Positions 23,859-29,220 of a stretch of DNA of 29,220 nucleotides are shown piece by piece (position 1 is the stretch's first letter; the number at the start of each line of letters is the position of its first letter). A model generated the notes under the pieces. It was given only the letters and a program-made list of their open reading frames with translations. It did not search any database and was not told where the DNA came from. Source of the stretch: Verrucomicrobiota bacterium (GTDB lineage Bacteria; Verrucomicrobiota; Verrucomicrobiia; Opitutales; Opitutaceae). The stretch covers positions 1-29,220 of the forward strand of contig JAEZAD010000149.1 of the NCBI GenBank assembly GCA_023430565.1, written 5' to 3'. Position numbers and translations under genes: made by a program.

Positions 23859-24614
23859 TCACGACGCCGCCGCGATCAGGTGCCGGATCTCCTCATCCAC
23901 CTCCTCCGGCGTTGCCACCGTCTGCGCGATCTCCTCGCGCAACAACTCCCCGAAGCGCTTCCGCATCCGGTGCACCGCCATCTTCAGCGCACTCGCTTTC
24001 AATTCCAGCCGCGCCATCAGCTCCGCATACGGCAGTTTCTCCTCGCTGCCGGTGAGACACGGCTCCAGCGCCGCAAACAGCTCCGCCTTCCCCTGCTTCT
24101 CGAACTCCGCGCGCAACCGCCCCCGCACCCGCTCCAACACCGTCGCCGCCCACCGCCGGTCATACAGCGACTCCGGCGTCTCCCCCTCCACCGGTTCGAG
24201 TTGATAGCGCGCCTCCGCCTCGAGCCCATCCAGCGAAAACGTCCCCGCCCCGCCCCCGCGCTTCGCCGCCGTCGCCCGCTTCCACTCGTTCACGAGGAAA
24301 TGATCCAGCGCCCGCAGCAGATAAGACCGGAACTTTCCGCCCTCCCGCTGCACACCCGACGGAAACCCGCGCCGCAGCATCTTCGAAAAAAACTCCTGCG
24401 TCAGATCCTCCGCCTCCTCCGGCGTGCGCCCCTTCCGCCGCACGTAAGCATAAAGCGGATACCAATACACCCCGCACAATCGGTCCAGCGCCGCCGCCGC
24501 CCCGGGATGCTCCGGATCCCCCGCCGCCAGCACCACCGTCCACAGCGTCGTCCCAAACACCGGCGTGCCGCCGCGCGGCTCCAAACGGGAAGACTCATCG
24601 TCAGACACGGTCAT
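23859..24614 (-). CDS. ECF-type RNA polymerase sigma factor
   Basis: A 251-residue sigma-70-like protein. Region 2 is at about 42-115 (LCGVYWYPLYAYVRRKG, AEDLTQEFFSKML, GKFRSYLLRALDHFLVNEWKRA). Region 4 is near 195-235 (EEKLPYAELMARLELKASALKMAVHRMRKRF, helix-turn-helix). The type is common in Verrucomicrobia next to kinase genes. The start at 24614 (MTVSDDESS) is chosen because the longer frame crosses a GC hairpin and is not protein-like. The kinase gene begins 26-38 bp after its stop, so the two are probably one transcript. It lacks a nearby anti-sigma gene. Confidence 0.88.
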   Translation of the reverse strand: MTVSDDESSRLEPRGGTPVFGTTLWTVVLAAGDPEHPGAAAALDRLCGVYWYPLYAYVRRKGRTPEEAEDLTQEFFSKMLRRGFPSGVQREGGKFRSYLLRALDHFLVNEWKRATAAKRGGGAGTFSLDGLEAEARYQLEPVEGETPESLYDRRWAATVLERVRGRLRAEFEKQGKAELFAALEPCLTGSEEKLPYAELMARLELKASALKMAVHRMRKRFGELLREEIAQTVATPEEVDEEIRHLIAAAS

Positions 24615-24618
24615 GGCA

Positions 24619-24638
24619 GGAAAAGGCGGGGGCCCGCC
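24619..24638 (-). promoter_or_regulatory. Terminator-like hairpin in the leader of the sigma factor gene
   Basis: On the minus strand GGCGGG and CCCGCC pair (24633-24638 with 24625-24630), followed by TTTTCC and then the ATG at 24614. The stem plus T-run just before a start codon resembles a weak intrinsic terminator or attenuator. A second short inverted pair, CTTGCA/TGCAAG (24652-24671), lies in the same 118-bp divergent spacer. Confidence 0.4.
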
Positions 24639-24732
24639 CAGACTCCACCCGCTTGCACGTCTGCATGCAAGGCTGCCGCATTTAGCCCCATCCCCCTCTT
24701 GCCCCACGCTTTTCCCCTACAACACTCCCGCC

Positions 24733-25584
24733 ATGGCCATTCACATCGGTTGCGGCAGCTGGAGGGATAAGGACTACGTGGGGCTCCTCTTTCCTAAATC
24801 CGTTCCCGAAACGCTTCGCCTCGGTCACTACGCCAAATGGTTCGACCGCGTGGAGCTCAACGCGACCTATCACTCCATCCAGCCTCGCGAGCGCATCGCC
24901 GCCTGGGTGAACCAAACGCCACCCGGTTTTTTCTTCGACGTGAAACTCGAGAAGAGTTTCTCCCGCGATCCAAAGTCCGCCGCCGCCGCCGTCGCCGACC
25001 GTTTTCTGCATTCGATCAGCCCGATCTCCAATGCCGGCAAACTGCGCGCCTTCCTGCTCACCCTGGATCCCGGCTTCGGTCCGAAGCGCCACCGCCTCGA
25101 CGAACTCGATGGCATCGCCGGGAACTTTTCTCCCGTCGCCCCCGTCGCCGTCGAGCTCCGGGATCGCGCCTGGATCGAAGGCGACGCGCTCGCCTCCACC
25201 CTCGCCTACTTCCGCGAACGGAAATTCGCCTGGGTCGCTCTCGACCTTCCGCGGCTGCAGGCCGCGCCGATTCTCCCGCCGATCGACGAAGTCACGCTCC
25301 CTCAACTCGCCTACCTGCGTTGTCACGGCCGCAACCCCGACTACCTGAAAAAATCCGCCGATCCCAAGGCCCGGCACAACTACGACTATTCGCTCGCCGA
25401 ACTCCAGGAGATCGCCGCCCGTATCCGTTCACTCGCGACGAAGGCCACCGACGTCCACGTCAGCCTCAACAATCACTTCAGTCACTTCGCCCCCAAAGCC
25501 GCCCTCGCCCTTCGCCAGATCCTCGGCCAGTCGGTCCCGCCTCCCTTGGCCCCCCGGTCCGACGACCAGCTCTCGCTTCTGTAG
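24733..25584 (+). CDS. DUF72 (YecE-like) family protein
   Basis: A 283-residue cytoplasmic protein of the DUF72 family, with a TIM-barrel-like fold and no established reaction. IHIGCGSWRDKDYVGLLFPK at the N-terminus, FDRVELNATYHSI, FFFDVKLEKSFSRD, VAVELRDRAWIEG and YLRCHGRN are the family blocks. The start at 24733 (MAIHIGCGSW) is chosen because similarity begins at once; the frame upstream crosses the sigma-factor gene. It is transcribed divergently from the sigma/kinase pair. No neighbouring gene suggests its role. Confidence 0.88.
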   Translation: MAIHIGCGSWRDKDYVGLLFPKSVPETLRLGHYAKWFDRVELNATYHSIQPRERIAAWVNQTPPGFFFDVKLEKSFSRDPKSAAAAVADRFLHSISPISNAGKLRAFLLTLDPGFGPKRHRLDELDGIAGNFSPVAPVAVELRDRAWIEGDALASTLAYFRERKFAWVALDLPRLQAAPILPPIDEVTLPQLAYLRCHGRNPDYLKKSADPKARHNYDYSLAELQEIAARIRSLATKATDVHVSLNNHFSHFAPKAALALRQILGQSVPPPLAPRSDDQLSLL

Positions 25585-25662
25585 GTCGAGGCCGCCCGCC
25601 CCGACCTGCCGGGCCCCCCGCCGCACCGTAACCCCGCCGCCGCCGCGCCTTCGCGTGAAATC

Positions 25663-25708
25663 GCGATTCTTCATCTTTGCGCCTTCTGCGCCGCTTTGCG
25701 GCCATTCC
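25663..25708. repeat. Repeat-like 'TTTGCGCCTTCTGCGCC' segment
   Basis: ATTCTTCATCTTTGCGCCTT followed by GCGCCGCTTTGCGGCCATTCC is made of near-repeated TTTGCG/GCGCC units and resembles dispersed intergenic repeats of related genomes. Only one copy lies in the window, so it is assigned by pattern alone. It supplies the last codons of the open frame described at 25671-25850. Confidence 0.35.
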
Positions 25709-25850
25709 GGCCTGCAGGCTTCCGCGCGCGCACACTTTTCCCGTCCACCCACGTCGCCCCGATCAACGTCGCCCGCGGAAACTCCTGCACGCCCACCTCG
25801 TTGTTGTGGATCTGGCTCACCTCCGCCGCCTCCGGGCCACGATCCGTCCA
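25671..25850 (-). pseudogene. 59-codon in-frame remnant after the oxidoreductase stop
   Basis: Directly after the TAG of the oxidoreductase, in the same frame, 59 codons stay open until TGA at 25671-25673. The reading VSQIHNNEVGVQEFPR then ATLIGATWVDGKSVR is protein-like and resembles the extreme C-terminus of LacI-family sugar regulators (NNE.GVPE.P....G.WV.G). The last dozen residues (GRNGRKAAQKAQR) come from a repeat. There is no start codon with a ribosome site, and the upstream sequence is the oxidoreductase gene, so this would be a decayed tail of a lost regulator gene. Alternatively it is a former extension of the oxidoreductase, or chance. Confidence 0.35.
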
Positions 25851-27053
25851 CTACCCGCGCACCAAATCCTGCGCCGGTCCAAACCCGCACGCCGCCAGCG
25901 ACTGCTCGCCGTCAAACGCCCGCCGCAGCGCCTCCGACAGCCCTTCCACTTCGGGCACCATCGACTCGTTCGCCGCATCCGCAACCCACCGCACCCGCTC
26001 CGCCGGAAACGCCCGCACGCGCCCCACCTGATGCACCGCCTCGATCACCGCGGTGTGCTCCGCCGCCATCTCCGCGCCGCAAATCACCGCGCGCGGATCG
26101 CCCAACCGCGCCAGCACCGCCGCCATCATCGCGCGCCGCGTCGCCGTCATGTCCGGCAGCGCCCGCCTCGCCGTGCGGCCCAGCGCATCCCGCCAGCACG
26201 CCTCGTTTTCGTAACGCCAGCACGCCGTCCCATGCTTGCCATGGATCACGATCTCCGGCTCGACCGTCGTCGTCGCCGCATGGCTGACCCCAAACCACAG
26301 CCGCACGCCATCGCCCGTGCGCGACGTCACCACCGCCGTGTCGAAACTCTCGATCTCGTGCGCGCGAAACAACTCCACGCCCTCCAGCTCCGCCGCCGCC
26401 GCGTCCGCCTGCCGGCTCGCGAAATACAGGCTCAATAAAACGAAATGTCCGAACGCATTGTTGAGCGGCGAATCGAACACCGGCACGCCGCCCACCTGCA
26501 CGCGCCCCGCCCACTCGTTCCGCGCGAAATAGCGCCGCGCGCGCGGCCAGATCCCGAGAAAACGCACCGACTCGACCGCCCCGATCACGCCCTTCATCAG
26601 CTCGTGTTTCAGCCACGTCGTTCCCGGCTCGTAGAGATCCTGGAAGCCCACCGCCACAAACCGCCCCGCCTCCCGCTCCGCCGCCCGCACCGCCTCGATC
26701 TCCGCCAGCGATCCCGCCAACGGCTTCTCGACGAGCACATTCGCCCCCGCCCGCAACGCCGCGATCGTCATGCGCGCATGCCAGTGAATGCCCGTCGGAA
26801 TCAGACACAGATCGATCCGCCCGCGCTGGTCGCGCAGCATCTCTTCGTAATCCGTGTAGATCGCCCCGCCATGCTCGCGCAACTCCGCCACGTTCGCCGC
26901 CTCCTCCGCCGGATTGATCACCGTCGCCGCCACGATCGCCACCTCGCCCCGCGCCCGACACTCCCGCGCCAGCTGCAGATGAATCCGCCCGTAACCGGAG
27001 ATTCCGATCAACGCCACCCGCCACACATGCCCGGTTGACGTCATGTGCGGCAT
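25851..27053 (-). CDS. Gfo/Idh/MocA family NAD(P)-dependent oxidoreductase
   Basis: A 400-residue cytoplasmic dehydrogenase. The Rossmann start is VALIGISGYGRIH (residues 13-25), a variant of the GxGxxG nucleotide loop. IPTGIHWHARMTIAAL and VLVEKPLAGS (EKP at 109-111) are the family's substrate/cofactor motifs. The C-terminal half carries the beta-sheet substrate domain (VPVFDSPLNNAFGHFVLLSLYF). Members oxidise or reduce sugars, inositols or sugar acids; the substrate is not visible here. ATG 27053 is taken as the start; ATG 27044 and TTG 27065 are alternatives. It is transcribed divergently from the GH106-type hydrolase, so a role in metabolising a sugar released by that enzyme is possible (inference). 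Confidence 0.9.
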   Translation of the reverse strand: MPHMTSTGHVWRVALIGISGYGRIHLQLARECRARGEVAIVAATVINPAEEAANVAELREHGGAIYTDYEEMLRDQRGRIDLCLIPTGIHWHARMTIAALRAGANVLVEKPLAGSLAEIEAVRAAEREAGRFVAVGFQDLYEPGTTWLKHELMKGVIGAVESVRFLGIWPRARRYFARNEWAGRVQVGGVPVFDSPLNNAFGHFVLLSLYFASRQADAAAAELEGVELFRAHEIESFDTAVVTSRTGDGVRLWFGVSHAATTTVEPEIVIHGKHGTACWRYENEACWRDALGRTARRALPDMTATRRAMMAAVLARLGDPRAVICGAEMAAEHTAVIEAVHQVGRVRAFPAERVRWVADAANESMVPEVEGLSEALRRAFDGEQSLAACGFGPAQDLVRG

Positions 27054-27298
27054 GCCCGCGTCCAATCACGGATGGGCGAAGACGAGAAACGCGAAATTCC
27101 CAGCATCACGGAAAAATTGGGGCGAAAGGTTGCGGGGTCCCGGCGCACCAACTCGCGCCGTCGGTCGCGCAGATTTGCGGCTCGCTTGCGCGAAGCCATG
27201 CAGCCCAATCCTTGACAGTCCGAGTTGCGGCCCGTTGCCGCTCCTCGCAGCTTCACGACGCTTCGCCCCGCCGCCCCCTCGGTCGCAACCCCGTCCGC
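27054..27298. promoter_or_regulatory. Divergent spacer between the oxidoreductase and the GH106-type gene
   Basis: This 245-bp spacer must hold both promoters. TTGACA at 27212-27217 is a perfect -35 match toward the hydrolase gene, but the position 17 bp on (TTGCCG) is a poor -10, so the promoter call is tentative. No clear operator palindrome was found. Confidence 0.3.
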
Positions 27299-29220
27299 AT
27301 GTCTTCCCGCCCCTTACTCCTGCTCGGCTGCCTGCTCGCACTTTCCTGCGCTGCCCACGACGTGCCGACCTGGCCGGAAGTCCGACGCGAGACCAAGCCC
27401 TGGACCCGCTGGTGGTGGTTCGGCAACGTCGCCGATCGCGCGTCCATCACCGCCGCCCTCGAATCCTACTCCGCCGCCGGACTCGGCGGACTCGAGCTCA
27501 CGCCCGTCTACGGCGCTCGCGGCTACGAAGACCGCTTCGTCGATTTCCTCTCGCCGCCTTGGATCGAACTCCTCGAACACACGCTCGCCGAAGCCCGCCG
27601 CCTCGACCTCGGCATCGATCTCGCCACCGGCACCGGCTGGCCTTTCGGCGGCCCCTGGCTCGAGCCACGCCACGCCGCCCACTACGTCACCTTTAAAACC
27701 TACCGCGTCGCCCCCCGCGCCTCGCTCGCCGAGCCCGTCACGCTTGTCGCCGGCGCCATCGCCCGCTTCGCCGGCCCCCGCCGCGTCCCACTCGCCCAAC
27801 TTCCTCAACCCCTCACCGCGCATCCAAATCTTCAGGACATCGCCGTCGACCAGGTCCGCTTCGAGCAACCGCTCACCCTCGTCTCGCTGATGGCGTTTCC
27901 CGAATCGTCCGCCAGCCCACCGCTCGATCTCACCTCCCGTGTCCGCGCCGACGGCCACCTCGACTGGACCGCCCCCAGCGATGACGGCGCCTGGACGCTC
28001 CACGCTCTCTTCTCCGGCCCCCACGGAAAAATGGTCGAGCGCGCCGCCCCCGGCGGCGAAGGCCCCGCCCTCGATCACCTCTCCTCCGCCGCCCTCGATC
28101 ACTACCTCGCCCACTTCGCAGAATGTCACCTATTAAGTGACAATCCCTCCGGCATCCGCGCCTTCTTCAACGACTCCTACGAGGTCGACGACGCTCACGG
28201 CGAAGCCAACTGGACGCCCCGCTTCCTCGACGAATTCCAAAACCGCCGCGGCTACGATCTCCGCCAACACCTGCCCGCGCTCCTCGCCGGCCCCGACACC
28301 CGCGTCCTCTCCGATTATCGCGAAACCGTTTCCGACCTCCTCCTCGACGAGTTCACCGTCCCATGGCGCAACTGGGCCCACGCCCGCGGCGCGTTCATCC
28401 GCAACCAGGCCCACAACGCCCCCGCCCACCTCCTCGATCTCTACGCCGCCTCCGACATTCCCGAGCAGGAAGGCAACGGACTCCTCGCGATGAAACTCGC
28501 CTCGTCCGCCGCGCACCTCACCGGCAAGCCGCTCGCCTCCGCCGAAACCGCCACCTGGCTCAACGAACACTGGCTCACCACCCTCGCCGAGCTGAAGGAA
28601 AACGCCGACACCTTCCTCCTCTCCGGCCTCAACCACCTCTGCTACCACGGCACCGCCCACTCGCCCCTCGACGCCCCGTGGCCCGGTTTCAACTTTTACG
28701 CCTCCGTCGAACTCAACCCCCACAACCCGCTCTGGGCCGACTTCCCCGCCCTCAACGCCTACGTCGCGCGCGCCCAGTCCTTCCTCCAATCCGGCCGCCC
28801 CGACGAAGACGTCCTCCTGTATTACAATATCCACGACACCTGGGCCCAACGCGGCGACGGCTCCCTCCCGCACTTCGGCCACGGCGGCGAAAATCCCGTC
28901 GGCGTCACCGCCGCCACGCTCGCCGCCGAACTCCACGCCCGCGGCACCGGCTTCGACTACGTCTCCGACCGCCTGCTCTCCGCCTTCCACGTCGATCGGG
29001 GTCAACTCACCAACGGCACCACCCGCTACCGCGCCCTCGTCCTCCCCGCCGTCGACTTCCTTCCGTCACCCACCCTCGCGAAACTCGCCGCCCTCGCCGA
29101 CGCCGGCGCCACGATCCTCGTCCACCGCCACCTCCCGCAAAACCCCGCCGGCTTCACCGCCTCGCGCGAAGACTTCACCCGCACCCTCGAAAACCTCCGC
29201 CGCCACACCGGCCGCCGCAT
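27299..29220 (+). CDS. GH106-type glycoside hydrolase (alpha-L-rhamnosidase-like), 3' end outside the window
   Basis: The reading frame is open from ATG 27299 to the window edge, about 640 codons, so the protein is incomplete here. Residues 1-19 form a signal peptide (MSSRPLLLLGCLLALSCAA). The start of the mature protein, KPWTRWWWFGNVADRASI, carries the WWWFGN block typical of GH106 rhamnosidase-like enzymes, followed by GLGGLELTPVYG and DLATGTGWPFGGPW. Later blocks with acidic candidates are FFNDSYEVDD, SDIPEQEG, ASAETATW and LSGLNHLCYHGTAHS. Members act on rhamnose-containing side chains, for example of pectic rhamnogalacturonan, which fits a plant-cell-wall lifestyle alongside the arabinanases. 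It contains an unusual AT-richer inverted repeat at 28124-28142. Specificity is inferred from family only. Confidence 0.85.
   Translation, partial: MSSRPLLLLGCLLALSCAAHDVPTWPEVRRETKPWTRWWWFGNVADRASITAALESYSAAGLGGLELTPVYGARGYEDRFVDFLSPPWIELLEHTLAEARRLDLGIDLATGTGWPFGGPWLEPRHAAHYVTFKTYRVAPRASLAEPVTLVAGAIARFAGPRRVPLAQLPQPLTAHPNLQDIAVDQVRFEQPLTLVSLMAFPESSASPPLDLTSRVRADGHLDWTAPSDDGAWTLHALFSGPHGKMVERAAPGGEGPALDHLSSAALDHYLAHFAECHLLSDNPSGIRAFFNDSYEVDDAHGEANWTPRFLDEFQNRRGYDLRQHLPALLAGPDTRVLSDYRETVSDLLLDEFTVPWRNWAHARGAFIRNQAHNAPAHLLDLYAASDIPEQEGNGLLAMKLASSAAHLTGKPLASAETATWLNEHWLTTLAELKENADTFLLSGLNHLCYHGTAHSPLDAPWPGFNFYASVELNPHNPLWADFPALNAYVARAQSFLQSGRPDEDVLLYYNIHDTWAQRGDGSLPHFGHGGENPVGVTAATLAAELHARGTGFDYVSDRLLSAFHVDRGQLTNGTTRYRALVLPAVDFLPSPTLAKLAALADAGATILVHRHLPQNPAGFTASREDFTRTLENLRRHTGRR

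Overview
The window reads as a high-GC chromosome fragment of a Verrucomicrobiota bacterium, most likely from the Opitutaceae. This is inferred from several features together: two ECF sigma factor / Ser-Thr kinase gene pairs, a Xanthomonas/Caulobacter-type TonB-dependent receptor, a secreted hydrolase carrying tandem 'IRAVGPTL...NDDWG...LLEVYD' modules, strong C/G-ending codon bias, and several families of short palindromic repeats scattered between and inside genes. No rRNA, tRNA, CRISPR array, transposase or phage gene was seen.

Left part (1-13.1 kb): a plus-strand periplasmic sugar-binding protein (YtfQ-like, 10-948) ends at an intrinsic terminator. A minus-strand block follows that looks like an arabinan/arabino-oligosaccharide utilisation locus. 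In transcription order it holds an ECF sigma factor, a membrane Ser/Thr kinase, a TonB-dependent receptor, a secreted GH43, a GPH-family sugar:cation symporter, a cytoplasmic GH43 and a large multidomain secreted GH43 endo-arabinanase. The last four genes are tightly packed (ATGA overlap, TGATG overlap, 7-bp gap), so they should be co-transcribed.

Middle (13.4-17.3 kb): plus-strand ytfR-ytfT-yjfF-like genes encode the ATPase and two permeases of the importer whose binding protein sits 12.4 kb upstream at position 10. A bidirectional hairpin terminator closes this operon against a convergent gene for a secreted TonB-C domain protein.

Right part (17.3-29.2 kb): minus-strand genes for the TonB-C protein, a homocysteine S-methyltransferase, an exported TPR protein, a zinc-ribbon/kinase/WD40 protein and a second ECF sigma factor. 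A divergent DUF72 gene, a minus-strand Gfo/Idh/MocA oxidoreductase and a plus-strand GH106-type glycoside hydrolase that runs off the right edge follow.

Working model (inference): the secreted GH43 enzymes cut arabinan, the TonB receptor moves oligosaccharides into the periplasm, the GPH symporter takes short oligosaccharides into the cytoplasm for the cytosolic GH43, and the YtfQRT-YjfF importer collects the furanose monosaccharide. The adjacent ECF/kinase pair is a candidate regulator. No SusD homologue and no araA/araB/araD genes are present here.

The most unusual observation is that two palindromic repeats of unrelated families have been inserted in frame, each exactly after codon 10, in two genes of the same arabinan operon (84 bp in the endo-arabinanase signal peptide, 75 bp in the GPH transporter). 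Removing either one restores a normal-looking N-terminus. Two further paired palindromic elements separate the three importer genes.
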